From Desulfopila sp. IMCC35006 (lineage in GTDB: Bacteria > Desulfobacterota > Desulfobulbia > Desulfobulbales > Desulfocapsaceae): a stretch of 64,000 bases of DNA. The notes beneath the pieces were generated by a model. That model was not told where the DNA came from, did not search any database, and saw only the letters and a program-made list of their open reading frames with translations. Positions 55,681 to 64,000 of the stretch are shown one piece after another. The stretch lies in NCBI RefSeq assembly GCF_005116645.1, contig NZ_SWCM01000004.1, forward strand, positions 186,001 to 250,000, written 5' to 3'. Position 1 is the first letter of the stretch, and each line of letters begins with the position of its first letter. Both the position numbers and the translations under genes were made by a program.

Positions 55681-55748
55681 TGACGTCGTAAAAAAAAGCT
55701 GGTTGCCATGCAGTGCATGGAAACCAGTCAAACTTGACGAAAAAAACA

Positions 55749-57104
55749 ATGAGCGACAAAACATCCAGCAGATTTATTGTTTCAGGCACCTCCAGCGGGT
55801 CGGGTAAAACGACGGTTGCGCTGGGACTGATGGCAGCGTTCAGGGAAAAGGGCTGCTCGGTGCAGCCCTTCAAATGCGGGCCGGATTTCATCGACCCGGG
55901 TCTGCACCGGCTGGTTACCGGCCAGGTTTCACGTAATCTCGACCTGTGGATGTGTGGCGAAAATTTCACCAGGGACACGCTTGCGAAAAACAGCCGGAAC
56001 GCCGATGTTACCATTATTGAAGGGGTAATGGGCATGTTTGACGGCGGGATCTCGTCCAGCGGCTCTTTAGCCGAAACACTTGATATTCCCGGCATCCTGG
56101 TGCTCGATGTACGGTCAATGGCCGAAAGCGCTGCAGCTATCGTCAAAGGATTTGAAATGCTGCGGCCCAAAGCCGCCCCCAAAGGAATTATCCTCAACCG
56201 GGTGGCCAGCAAGAGGCACCTGCAACTGGTAAGCGATGCCATAGAGGAACACTGCCAGGCCGAAATCCTCGGCCACCTGCCGAGAACACTGGCATTTGAA
56301 ATCCCCAGCCGTCATCTCGGCCTGCTGACCAGCGACGAGGCCCCTCTTGACAATGCCGCAATCCAGCTGCTTGCCCGCACCGTTGCCGAACATGTCGATC
56401 TGGACCGAATTGAACACCTGTTTCAAGTTGCCAAAGAGTCCCAACCCGATATATTGTCTCCGTCCCCGGCAAAGAAAGAACGCTGCCGGATCGGCGTTGC
56501 CCGCGACAAAGCGTTCTGTTTTTATTATGAAGATAATTTTGATATTTTGCGCAACGCCGGATGTGAGCTGATTTTTTTCAGTCCGCTTGCCGACCCGGAG
56601 CTGCCGGTCGGGCTGGACGCCCTCTATCTCGGCGGCGGGTATCCTGAACTCTATGCAGAAATGTTAAGCAATAACCACTCGATGATCAGCGCGATCCGGC
56701 AGTGGATTGAGTGCGACCGGCCGGTCTATGCCGAATGCGGCGGGTTCATGTATCTTACCGAAGGCATCACCGACCAGCAAAATGTTTTTCACTGCATGAT
56801 CGGCGCCTTCCCGGTCAAGGCGCATATGCAGAAGACCAGGGCGAGTCTCGGCTACCGGGAGATCCAGACCCTATCTGCCAGCTGTTTTGGTCCGGCTGGC
56901 ACTGTTTTACGCGGCCATGAATTCCATTATTCCAGTATTGACCGGATGCCGGACCATATCGCACGGCTATATTCCGTAAATAACGGCACAAGCGAAGGCT
57001 ACACCTACAAAAATGTCCTTGGCGGCTATATGCATCTGCACTTCGGTTTTACCCCGCAGACAGCAGATGAATTTATTAATTTTATCAACACTTGCCGAGA
57101 GTAA
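55749..57104 (+). CDS. cbiA: Cobyrinate a,c-diamide synthase
   Basis: A 451-aa glutamine-dependent amidase of the anaerobic pathway that amidates the a and c side chains of cobyrinate. The N-terminal ATPase has SGTSSGSGKTTVALGLM and CGPDFIDPGLH, and the C-terminal glutamine-amidotransferase has VYAECGGFMYLTEG with the catalytic Cys. ATG 55749 begins the family-like text; a GTG at 55713 is a weaker alternative. The ribosome site is poor, perhaps because it is expressed by read-through from btuD. Confidence 0.93.
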   Translation: MSDKTSSRFIVSGTSSGSGKTTVALGLMAAFREKGCSVQPFKCGPDFIDPGLHRLVTGQVSRNLDLWMCGENFTRDTLAKNSRNADVTIIEGVMGMFDGGISSSGSLAETLDIPGILVLDVRSMAESAAAIVKGFEMLRPKAAPKGIILNRVASKRHLQLVSDAIEEHCQAEILGHLPRTLAFEIPSRHLGLLTSDEAPLDNAAIQLLARTVAEHVDLDRIEHLFQVAKESQPDILSPSPAKKERCRIGVARDKAFCFYYEDNFDILRNAGCELIFFSPLADPELPVGLDALYLGGGYPELYAEMLSNNHSMISAIRQWIECDRPVYAECGGFMYLTEGITDQQNVFHCMIGAFPVKAHMQKTRASLGYREIQTLSASCFGPAGTVLRGHEFHYSSIDRMPDHIARLYSVNNGTSEGYTYKNVLGGYMHLHFGFTPQTADEFINFINTCRE

Positions 57105-57108
57105 AATT

Positions 57109-57741
57109 ATGACGGTACATCTACAGAAAATCCTTCCCGGAGATATTGAGAAGGAAAGTTTTAGAATAATCAAAGAAGAGTTTGGCCCCATCGACATGGA
57201 CGAAAAAAGTTTTAAAATTATCCAGCGGGTCATTCACGCTACCGGTGATTTTTCTTTTAAGGATACCATGCGTTTTGCCCCTGGCGCCATTGACGCCGGT
57301 ATCAAAGCCATTCGCGAAGGAAAAGATATTCTGACCGATGTCACCATGGTCGCATCGGGGATCAGCAAGACCATGCTTGCCGCATGGGGCGGCAAAGTCA
57401 TCTGCCGGGTTGCCGATCCGGAGGTTGCCGCCCGCGCCAAAGCGGAAAACAAGACCCGTTCGGAAATGGCCATCGAGATGTCCCTGAACGCCAATATCGG
57501 TATTGTCGCCATGGGCAATGCCCCTACCGCGCTGGTCCAGACCATCAGAAGTCTTGCTGGCGTTCCCCCGGCCGACGCCCCCCTGGTTGTTGGTGTGCCG
57601 GTAGGGTTCGTCAATGCCGCCGAATCAAAAGATCTGCTGGTGGAACAGAACAGCCGCTATATCACCAACCTGGGCCGCAAAGGCGGCAGTCCCGTGGCGG
57701 CGGCAATTGTCAATGCTCTTTTGCGCCTGGCGGCTGAATGA
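57109..57741 (+). CDS. cbiC: Precorrin-8X methylmutase
   Basis: A 210-aa enzyme moving the C11 methyl to C12 to make cobyrinic acid. The catalytic His is in QRVIHATGDFSF, followed by RFAPGAIDAGIKAIREGK and VGVPVGFVNAAESK, which are conserved in CbiC/CobH. It starts five bases after the cbiA stop and overlaps the cbiD start. Confidence 0.95.
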   Translation: MTVHLQKILPGDIEKESFRIIKEEFGPIDMDEKSFKIIQRVIHATGDFSFKDTMRFAPGAIDAGIKAIREGKDILTDVTMVASGISKTMLAAWGGKVICRVADPEVAARAKAENKTRSEMAIEMSLNANIGIVAMGNAPTALVQTIRSLAGVPPADAPLVVGVPVGFVNAAESKDLLVEQNSRYITNLGRKGGSPVAAAIVNALLRLAAE

Positions 57742-58826
57742 CCATGGCAGTCAAGCGTCTCAGAAGCGGTTTTACCACCGGTACCTGTGCCGCGGCGGCG
57801 GCAAAAGCGGCAGCTTTTGCCTTGATGCAGGGGGTTTGTCCGGAGAACATCGAAATCCCTTTTCCGGACGGCAGCCGGAAAAGTTTTGCAGTCCATCGAT
57901 GCACGAGGAGTGATGGCTCGGCAACCGCTTCAATCATAAAAGATGCCGGTGACGATCCCGATGTGACGAATGGGGCAGAAATAGAGGCAACTGTCTATGC
58001 AGATCACCAACCGGCTGACCCGGTGCGATCCGTCCTGCTGGGCAACATTTTATTATGCGGCGGCAAGGGTATCGGCACGGTCACTAAGCCCGGATTGGCC
58101 ATTGCAGTCGGCCAGCCGGCTATCAACCCGGTTCCCCGGCAGATGATTGTTGCCGCCGTTAAGGAAATAGCCGTCGATCAAAAAATCACCGTCACCATCT
58201 CGGTTCCCAATGGTGCAGAGCTGGCCGAAAAAACGCTCAATAAACGACTTGGTATTCTCGACGGGATATCCATTCTGGGCACCACCGGCATTGTCCGCCC
58301 CATCTCGGCCGACGCCTGGACAGCCACCATCAAAGCATCACTGGATGTAGCCCGGGAAGCCGGTCTCTTAGACGTAGTGCTCTCCACCGGCAGAACTTCT
58401 GAAAAGGGGGCCCAACAGCTCCTGGATCTCCCGGAGGAGGCCTATGCCATGATGGGCGACTACCTGGAATTTTCCTTGAAAGAGGCGGCTATAAGAAACT
58501 TTAAGACGATCCACCTGTCCGGGATGTGGGCAAAAATCATGAAGGCGGCCCTCCGCGTACCGCAGACCCATGTGCGCAATGGCGCCCTGGAGGTCGCCGA
58601 GGGCGCTCAGCTGCTCGCCCAGCTTGGCGCCGAGGGGGATCTTTTACAAAAAATTGAAACCTCCAATACCGCGCGGGAAATGTACAGCCATATTGAGGCA
58701 GCAGGGCAGAACCAGCTGGTTACCGCAGTCTGCCTTAAAGCCCGGCAATACTGCCAGGATGTCACCGGCACCGAGGTGAAGGTTTACCTTGTCAACCATA
58801 AGGCGGAAATCATCACCCATGTATAA
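57738..58826 (+). CDS. cbiD: Cobalt-precorrin-5B C1-methyltransferase CbiD
   Basis: A 362-aa enzyme unique to the anaerobic route. It opens LRSGFTTGTCAAAAAKAAAF and holds IKDAGDDPDVTNGAEI and LLCGGKGIGTVTKPGLAIAV, the CbiD signatures. ATG 57738 overlaps the cbiC stop (ATGA); an ATG two codons on is possible. CbiD supports the conclusion that cobalt is inserted early in this organism. Confidence 0.96.
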   Translation: MTMAVKRLRSGFTTGTCAAAAAKAAAFALMQGVCPENIEIPFPDGSRKSFAVHRCTRSDGSATASIIKDAGDDPDVTNGAEIEATVYADHQPADPVRSVLLGNILLCGGKGIGTVTKPGLAIAVGQPAINPVPRQMIVAAVKEIAVDQKITVTISVPNGAELAEKTLNKRLGILDGISILGTTGIVRPISADAWTATIKASLDVAREAGLLDVVLSTGRTSEKGAQQLLDLPEEAYAMMGDYLEFSLKEAAIRNFKTIHLSGMWAKIMKAALRVPQTHVRNGALEVAEGAQLLAQLGAEGDLLQKIETSNTAREMYSHIEAAGQNQLVTAVCLKARQYCQDVTGTEVKVYLVNHKAEIITHV

Positions 58827-60030
58827 AATCTTTGTCCTTGGCGTAGCCGATGCTTTGTTTTCTGCCGCACAGGAAAAAATACTGGCCCGGTGCAGTCTGG
58901 TGGTCGGTACGAAAAGGTTTCTTGCCCTGACCACCCATCTGCCGGGCAGGCGTCTGCCAATCACTCCCCTGCCCGCAGCGCTTGACGCAAGCCGAACCGC
59001 ATTGCAGCAAGGAAACGTTGCGGTACTGGCCAGCGGCGATCCGCTCTTTTACGGCATCGGTCGTCGCCTGCTGGCTGAATTTCCAGCAGACATCATCGAG
59101 TTTTATCCGGCGCTCTCCTCGATTCAAAGGGCTTGCGCCCTCTTTAAGATTCCCTGGGACGATGCCGTAATCACCAGTCTGCATGGCCGGACATCGAGTC
59201 ATATCCCGGGATTATTATTGCGTAATCCTAAAAATCTTATTCTCACCGATAAGGACAACAGCCCCGAGCTGATAGCCGGCCGGCTCCTTGACTACCTGCA
59301 GCTCATCGGGGAGCCGGTTTTACCGGATGCAATCACTATGCTGGTCGCCGAAGACCTGGGCTCAGAGAATGAAAGGATATTTCGCGGAACTCTTTTGGAG
59401 GTGAGCAAGCAAAATTTTTCCCCTCTCAATGTTACCTGTCTACTGGTACCAGACACCGCAGATATGTCTTCCTCCCCTTTTGGCCTGAGCGAGGATGCCA
59501 TCCGGCACAGTCGTGGCTTGATCACCAAAAACGAGGTGCGGGCCGCAACCCTGCATCAGCTGCAATTGCCTCGTCAGGGGGTTTTCTGGGATGTCGGTGC
59601 CGGCAGCGGCTCTCTCTCGATTGAGGCGGCGAGAATGAATCAGGAACTGACCGTCTTTGCTGTCGAGCACAAGCAGGAAGAACTGGAAAATATAAAAAAT
59701 AATATTGTCAAATTTGGCTGTTACAATATAGTGCCGGTTTTCGGCAGAGCTCCTGAGGTGCTTGGCTCCCTGCCGGATCCAGATCGGATTTTTGTCGGCG
59801 GCAGCAGCGGCTCTCTGCCGGCTATTGCAGAACTTGCGGCCAAACGATTATCGGGCGATGGCCGGCTGGTCATCAACGGGGTGATCGAAAAAACTGTCCG
59901 GGAGGCACCAGCTCTGATGATCAGGTTTGGCTTTGCCGTTGCCTCTTCGGTTATCAACGTTACCCGAACCGAGCCCGACGGCAGGATTTTTGACTTCAAT
60001 CCGATAACCATTATGACAGGAACACGATGA
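58819..60030 (+). CDS. cbiET: Fused CbiE/CbiT precorrin methyltransferase-decarboxylase
   Basis: A 403-aa fusion. Residues 1-200 are the CbiE tetrapyrrole methylase (LASGDPLFYGIGRRLL, LPDAITMLVAEDLGSENERI), and about 225-403 the CbiT methylase/decarboxylase with FWDVGAGSGSLSIEAA and IFVGGSSGSLPAIAEL. Together they methylate C5 and C15 and decarboxylate the C12 side chain. It overlaps cbiD by eight bases. ATG 58819 begins the known MYKIFVLGVA form. Confidence 0.95.
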   Translation: MYKIFVLGVADALFSAAQEKILARCSLVVGTKRFLALTTHLPGRRLPITPLPAALDASRTALQQGNVAVLASGDPLFYGIGRRLLAEFPADIIEFYPALSSIQRACALFKIPWDDAVITSLHGRTSSHIPGLLLRNPKNLILTDKDNSPELIAGRLLDYLQLIGEPVLPDAITMLVAEDLGSENERIFRGTLLEVSKQNFSPLNVTCLLVPDTADMSSSPFGLSEDAIRHSRGLITKNEVRAATLHQLQLPRQGVFWDVGAGSGSLSIEAARMNQELTVFAVEHKQEELENIKNNIVKFGCYNIVPVFGRAPEVLGSLPDPDRIFVGGSSGSLPAIAELAAKRLSGDGRLVINGVIEKTVREAPALMIRFGFAVASSVINVTRTEPDGRIFDFNPITIMTGTR

Positions 60031-60833
60031 ACGGAGCAGCAACCATGAAAGAAACCGGCAGCGGAAGACACGACGTCCATTTCGTCGGGGCCGGTCCGGG
60101 CGACCCGGAACTCATTACCGTCAAAGGCCAGAGACTGCTGCGGGAAGCCGACGTGGTCATCTACACCGGCAGTCTTGTCCCTGAAGCATTGATCACCGGG
60201 CTGCAAGCCGAGGTGCACAATTCGGCCGGCCTGAATCTTGACCAGGTTTTCGCCATCATCCTGCAATCATGGCAGGCGGGGAAAAAGGTGGTCAGACTGC
60301 ATACCGGCGACCCGTCGATATACGGCGCCATCAATGAACAGATTGCCCTGTTAAACGACAATGCTATCCCCTTCAGGGTGATTCCCGGTGTGAGCTCCGG
60401 ACTGGCAACTGCCGCCGCCCTGAGGACGGAGCTGACCCTCCCTGAGGTTTCGCAGACTGTCATTTTCACCCGACGCGGCGGCCGGACCCCGGTACCTGAG
60501 AAAGAAGAACTGGCCCTGCTGGCAACGCACCAGGCGACCATGATGATTTTTCTCAGTGTCGGGATGATACAAGAGGTGGTTGCCGAGCTCCTTGCCGGGG
60601 GGTATCCGCCTGATACCCCGGTTGCCATCGTTGAAAAAGTCAGCTGGCCGGATGAGACACAGCTCAGGGGTACGCTGACGACCATCGCCGACCAGGTCAA
60701 AAACGCAGGTATCACCAAAACCGCCATCATCGCTGTCGGCAAAGTCCTGGCCGAGGGGCCGCCTCCGGTTCTGTCCAAATTGTACGATGAAGCCTTTACT
60801 CACGGCTACAGAAAGGGAAGCCGTCGTCCATGA
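60027..60833 (+). CDS. cbiF: Cobalt-precorrin-4 C11-methyltransferase
   Basis: A 268-aa SAM-dependent methylase: VHFVGAGPGDPELITVKGQR, VVIYTGSLVPEALI, LHTGDPSIYGAINEQI and IPFRVIPGVSSGLATAAALR. These are the CbiF/CobM signatures. It overlaps the cbiET stop (ATGA); a second ATG at 60045 starts closer to the conserved text. Confidence 0.96.
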   Translation: MNGAATMKETGSGRHDVHFVGAGPGDPELITVKGQRLLREADVVIYTGSLVPEALITGLQAEVHNSAGLNLDQVFAIILQSWQAGKKVVRLHTGDPSIYGAINEQIALLNDNAIPFRVIPGVSSGLATAAALRTELTLPEVSQTVIFTRRGGRTPVPEKEELALLATHQATMMIFLSVGMIQEVVAELLAGGYPPDTPVAIVEKVSWPDETQLRGTLTTIADQVKNAGITKTAIIAVGKVLAEGPPPVLSKLYDEAFTHGYRKGSRRP

Positions 60834-61840
60834 AAATAGGCATTGTTGCCATAACCAGCGGCGGGCGAAACCTTGCCGGCAGGCTTGGCACCCTGCTGGA
60901 TGATGCCACTGTCCTTCTCACACAACCGGGAGCAAAAGTCGCGGATACAATTGGTGCCAATTGGCACTACTATGACGGTTTTATCTGTATTATGGCTGCC
61001 GGCATCGTCGTGCGGGCCATCGCCCCCCTGCTTGGCGATAAATTGACTGACCCCTGCGTTGTTGTGCTGGACGAAAAAGGGAGTCATGCGATCAGCCTGC
61101 TTGCCGGACATGTTGGCGGCGGCAACACTCTTGCCGAAAAGGTGGCTGCTCTTACCGGCGGGACAGCGGTGATAACAACCGCCTCCGACACCCTGGGACT
61201 GGTTGCCCTCGATCTCTGGGCCAAGGAGCAACAGCTTGCCGTTCCGGACAGGAAGGTCTTAACAAGCTTATCCACTCTTCTTGTCAACCAGGGCCACCTC
61301 TCCCTTTACACGGAGATGGAGGTATCGTCCCTGCCGAAAGGATTACGACGAGTCGATGATGCGCTTCACGCGGATTTCATCGTATCCCGCGCAACCACTA
61401 TTACTCACCTCCGCCCGGTGTTCAGGCCCCGCGACCTCGTTGTCGGCATCGGCTGTAATCGCGGCACGCCGGGGCACGAATTTGAAGACGCCTTAACCGA
61501 ACTCTTCAACGACTTGCATTTGAGCAGAGCAAGTATCCGCAATCTTGCCTCGATCGATAAGAAAAATGACGAAACCGGTCTTTTGCAGTTTGCCGAAAAT
61601 AACTGCTGGCCGATTGATTTCTACGACAGCGACACAATCAACAGACAGACGAATCTGGAAATTTCCTTTGCGGCACTGGGAGCCGTCGGCGCCATCGGCG
61701 TTGCCGAACCGACAGCGCTTCTCAGTGCACAAAGTAATCACTTACTCAGCAGGAAAAGAAAATGGAAAAATGTAACCATGGCAGTGGCTCAGGCACCCTT
61801 TACGTTGTCGGCACAGGTCCCGGCTCAGTCAAAAACATGA
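60830..61840 (+). CDS. cbiG: Cobalt-precorrin-5A hydrolase CbiG
   Basis: A 336-aa enzyme that opens the lactone ring of cobalt-precorrin-5A. It shows GFICIMAAGIVVRAIAPLLG, SHAISLLAGHVGGGNTLAEK and the CbiG C-terminal domain RDLVVGIGCNRGTPGHEFED. It overlaps cbiF by four bases and runs 79 bases into cbiH, longer than the rest of the cluster; its last 25 residues look unlike the family and may be a drifted tail. Confidence 0.93.
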   Translation: MKIGIVAITSGGRNLAGRLGTLLDDATVLLTQPGAKVADTIGANWHYYDGFICIMAAGIVVRAIAPLLGDKLTDPCVVVLDEKGSHAISLLAGHVGGGNTLAEKVAALTGGTAVITTASDTLGLVALDLWAKEQQLAVPDRKVLTSLSTLLVNQGHLSLYTEMEVSSLPKGLRRVDDALHADFIVSRATTITHLRPVFRPRDLVVGIGCNRGTPGHEFEDALTELFNDLHLSRASIRNLASIDKKNDETGLLQFAENNCWPIDFYDSDTINRQTNLEISFAALGAVGAIGVAEPTALLSAQSNHLLSRKRKWKNVTMAVAQAPFTLSAQVPAQSKT

Positions 61841-62532
61841 CCCTTGCCGCAAGCGAGGTGCTTGCGAAAGCTGAAGTTATCATTGGCTACAAGACCTACC
61901 TTGAACTGATCCCCGAGTTTCTTGCGGGCAAAGAGGTTATTTCCTCGGAGATGATGAAAGAAGTGGATCGGTGTCGAACAGCGCTTGAGACCGCCGCCTC
62001 CGGGAAACAGGTCGCCCTCGTCTCCGGTGGCGACCCGGGCATTTACGCCATGGCGGGCCTCGTTTTTGAGATGGCCAGGGAAGCTGCATATGATTGCCCA
62101 ATCGAAATCATTCCCGGCCTGGCCGCCATCAACAGCTGCGCGGCACGACTGGGTGCGCCCCTGATGCACGACTTTGCCGCGATCAGCCTGTCCGATTTAC
62201 TTACCCCCTGGGAGGTGATCGAAAAACGGCTGGAGGCGGTTGCCCAGGCCGATTTCGTCACCGCCATCTACAACCCCAGATCAAAACGGCGTACCGAACA
62301 GATCGTCCGGGCGCAACAGATATTTCTCACCTGCCGCGATCCCAAAACCCCGGTTGGCATCGTCACTGCAGCCACCCGGGACAATGAAAAAATTGTTATC
62401 ACCACCCTTGATCACATGTGCGACCAGGAAATCGGCATGCAGTCCACCGTCATTATCGGCAACAGCCAGACTTTCACCTGGAAGGATCTGATGATCACCC
62501 CCAGAGGATACGATAAAAAATATCAATTGTAA
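61762..62532 (+). CDS. cbiH: Precorrin-3B C17-methyltransferase
   Basis: A 256-aa SAM methylase of the CbiH/CobJ group: GTLYVVGTGPGSVKNMTLAA, VIIGYKTYLELI, LVSGGDPGIYAMAGLVFEMA, SDLLTPWEVIEKRLEA and FVTAIYNPRSKRR. It makes the ring-contracted intermediate in the anaerobic pathway. AGGAAAAG lies before ATG 61762, which overlaps cbiG by 79 bases. It is the last cobalamin gene of the cluster. Confidence 0.95.
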   Translation: MEKCNHGSGSGTLYVVGTGPGSVKNMTLAASEVLAKAEVIIGYKTYLELIPEFLAGKEVISSEMMKEVDRCRTALETAASGKQVALVSGGDPGIYAMAGLVFEMAREAAYDCPIEIIPGLAAINSCAARLGAPLMHDFAAISLSDLLTPWEVIEKRLEAVAQADFVTAIYNPRSKRRTEQIVRAQQIFLTCRDPKTPVGIVTAATRDNEKIVITTLDHMCDQEIGMQSTVIIGNSQTFTWKDLMITPRGYDKKYQL

Positions 62533-62546
62533 CAGGTGGCAGGCAA

Positions 62547-62753
62547 TCAGTCGGATTGGTCAAAGAAATGACGGGTCAGACCTGTTATGATACAATACGC
62601 ACCGAGAATCATGACAAACCCTCCAGTTAGGGCATCGGCTTCCCGATAGGCAAAGGGGCCGGTGCCTCGGGCAAAATCAAAGCCTGTTTTTATGATCACC
62701 AGGCCAAGCCCAATTCTGCACAGGGTCATGAGCCACACGATTATGCGCTTCAA
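62547..62753 (-). CDS. Small membrane protein of unknown function
   Basis: A 68-aa protein with two hydrophobic segments (WLMTLCRIGLGLVIIKTGF and ALTGGFVMILGAYCIITGL). The start is TTG at 62753 with AGGA upstream, or ATG at 62729. It is convergent with cbiH, only 14 bases after it. Unrecognised; neither a cobalt transporter subunit nor a toxin can be claimed. Confidence 0.5.
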   Translation of the reverse strand: MKRIIVWLMTLCRIGLGLVIIKTGFDFARGTGPFAYREADALTGGFVMILGAYCIITGLTRHFFDQSD

Positions 62754-62794
62754 GGTAATATCATCCTGAACTGATTACGAAAATTATTTTTTCG

Positions 62795-63433
62795 ATGTAT
62801 TTCATAGTCATCCTGTGTGCAATTAACGCCTTTGCAACTACTTACGATTACACAGTTGCTGGACAGTTCTCCGTCGAGAATGTACAACAAAACGTCTTTG
62901 GCACAATGCAAATATCGGATGAATTCATCGTGGATCTACAAGGGAAACCTGACAGTCGCTACTTCGAAATTAAGAATTTTAACTTAACCGTTTCCGGAGG
63001 CAATACCTCCTACGACTTCTCCGGAGGTCCTGGTGACAATGGGTATGCCGGCATCATTGATTATACAGACGAAAAAATAAATCCCGAGACGGGACAAAAA
63101 GCGTACTTCGAGCAGTGGGGCATCTGGAATTCTACGTATAATTGGGCTGATAGTTTTATCGGCATGGATTTTTTCACAGCGGACATGATACCGTACGAAC
63201 CCACCTCCAGTCAATATTATGGCGTCCTGGCACCTATCATTGCCTTAAATCGACCATACTATGCTACACAATATTCCAACCCTACCGCCATCGATCCGGG
63301 AGGACAAATCTGGTTAACCAGAGCACCTGTCCCGGAACCGGCCACAATGCTTCTCTTAGGTGCTGGCTTAATTGGTCTTACGGCCATGAGATTGAAACAG
63401 AAGAAGCAACAAGGGCCCCCTTCCAATCTGTAG
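62795..63433 (+). CDS. PEP-CTERM sorting-signal protein
   Basis: A 212-aa exported protein ending VPEPATMLLLGAGLIGLTAM then RLKQKKQ, the PEP-CTERM signal (VPEP, hydrophobic helix, basic tail) recognised by exosortase. The mature part is acidic and rich in Tyr, Asn, Gly and Ser. From ATG 62795 the signal peptide is short (YFIVILCAINAFA) and lacks positive charge. The upstream in-frame codons ACG AAA ATT ATT TTT TCG would add a Lys, which suggests that the true start is upstream and non-standard or mutated. No exosortase gene is in the window. Confidence 0.8.
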   Translation: MYFIVILCAINAFATTYDYTVAGQFSVENVQQNVFGTMQISDEFIVDLQGKPDSRYFEIKNFNLTVSGGNTSYDFSGGPGDNGYAGIIDYTDEKINPETGQKAYFEQWGIWNSTYNWADSFIGMDFFTADMIPYEPTSSQYYGVLAPIIALNRPYYATQYSNPTAIDPGGQIWLTRAPVPEPATMLLLGAGLIGLTAMRLKQKKQQGPPSNL

Positions 63434-63529
63434 ATTGTCCTTGGTCTAAAGATTAAAACCGCAAGAGCGGGCCAAAGTTCATTCCCCAGCCAGGATCCGT
63501 CATCATCCTCCCGCGTCCAATAAAGATCC

Positions 63530-63550
63530 CCCGGGCCATAACGGCCCGGG
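63530..63550 (-). terminator. Hairpin downstream of the citrate synthase gene
   Basis: CCCGGGCC (63530-63537) and GGCCCGGG (63543-63550) with a five-base loop lie ten bases after the gltA stop. On the minus strand the following T content is modest. Probably the terminator of this gene. Confidence 0.65.
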
Positions 63551-63560
63551 AGGTCATATG

Positions 63561-64000
63561 TTACTGCCGGGCATGAATAGGAACATAATCATATTGCAGA
63601 CTACCGGTATAGATCTGGCGGGGTCGGGCAATCCTCCAATTGGGATCATCCTTGCTTTCCTTCCACTGGGCAATCCACCCGGGGAGTCGGCCCAGGGCAA
63701 ACATCACAGTAAACATATTGGTGGGGATGCCTATGGCCCTTAAGACAATACCACTGTAAAAATCAATGTTGGGGTAAAGATTATGGTCGATAAAATAAGA
63801 ATCTTTTAAAGCAATTTCCTCAAGCTCTCTTGCCGTATCCAGGAGGGGATCGGTATATTGCATTGATTCCAACAGCTCATCGCACATTTTTTTCATTATC
63901 TTGGCCCGCGGATCATAGGTTTTATATACCCGGTGACCAAATCCCATAAGCCGGAAGGGATCATTTTTATCTCTGGCCCGGGCAATGGCTTTTTCACAAT
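63561..64000 (-). CDS. gltA: Citrate synthase, 3' part (gene runs off the window)
   Basis: The C-terminal about 146 residues of a citrate synthase: [20 protein letters not shown], the catalytic-region Asp in [20 protein letters not shown] and the end [25 protein letters not shown] and the Asp-F-Y-S segment are conserved from type II citrate synthases. It makes citrate from oxaloacetate and acetyl-CoA. The 5' part lies beyond 64000. Confidence 0.95.
   Translation of the reverse strand, partial: CEKAIARARDKNDPFRLMGFGHRVYKTYDPRAKIMKKMCDELLESMQYTDPLLDTARELEEIALKDSYFIDHNLYPNIDFYSGIVLRAIGIPTNMFTVMFALGRLPGWIAQWKESKDDPNWRIARPRQIYTGSLQYDYVPIHARQ

Overview
The window looks like a chromosomal segment of an anaerobic, Gram-negative, delta-type proteobacterium (Desulfobacterota, probably the Desulfobulbales group). 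This is an inference from gene content: an oxygen-independent (cbi-type) cobalamin pathway, a membrane-anchored cytochrome with 12 haem sites, a bacteriohemerythrin, an MCE/Mla lipid transporter with outer-membrane-type lipoproteins, a PEP-CTERM protein and several c-di-GMP proteins. I found no rRNA, tRNA, CRISPR array, prophage or intact insertion sequence.

Layout. 0-6.4 kb: bacteriohemerythrin, HDOD protein, secreted YHS protein, CaiB-type CoA transferase with cobO, and an Epd/GapB dehydrogenase overlapping a possible ADP-ribosyltransferase-fold gene. 7-11.3 kb: a VWA-protein/DnaJ-membrane-protein pair and a 751-aa membrane protein of unknown function. 11.4-15.6 kb: a five-gene Mla/MCE lipid-transport operon. 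15.6-17.6 kb: YbaK and a decayed tail-specific protease gene. 17.9-24.2 kb: a TetR-controlled tripartite RND efflux operon with a clear promoter/operator. 24.4-29 kb: an intact GAF-GGDEF gene, a small secreted protein, a VOC protein, a frameshifted GGDEF gene and an AAA/R3H ATPase. 29-33 kb: a 42-aa basic protein, a TerC-family protein and divergent argO/argP. 33.8-39.4 kb: a large CoA transferase, a sugar-dehydrogenase-like lipoprotein and glmS. 39.9-41.3 kb: pyrE, a small zinc ribbon and a PilZ protein. 41.5-50.2 kb (minus strand): lon, mltG, nadE, the multihaem cytochrome and hflX. 51.4-62.5 kb: the cobalamin locus. 62.5-64 kb: a small membrane protein, a PEP-CTERM protein and the 3' end of a citrate synthase gene.

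The cobalamin locus is the main metabolic system. A minus-strand cobalamin riboswitch with its own intrinsic terminator precedes cbiL. Divergent plus-strand genes encode a gate-domain membrane protein, a BtuC/BtuD-like ABC transporter and a tightly overlapping run cbiA-cbiC-cbiD-cbiET-cbiF-cbiG-cbiH. CobO lies about 47 kb away. Cobalt chelatase, precorrin-6A reductase (CbiJ) and a BtuF-type binding protein were not seen in the window.

The most unusual structure is a family of about 172-bp palindromic, non-coding elements scattered between genes. There are four well-preserved copies, one 57-bp internally deleted derivative and several decayed copies. Three copies are flanked by perfect 10-bp direct repeats and two more by 8-9 bp repeats, so they appear to be MITE-like mobile elements that duplicate A+T-rich targets. 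They sit directly upstream of glmS, the large CoA transferase, the decayed protease, terC and the VWA gene. No matching transposase is present here.
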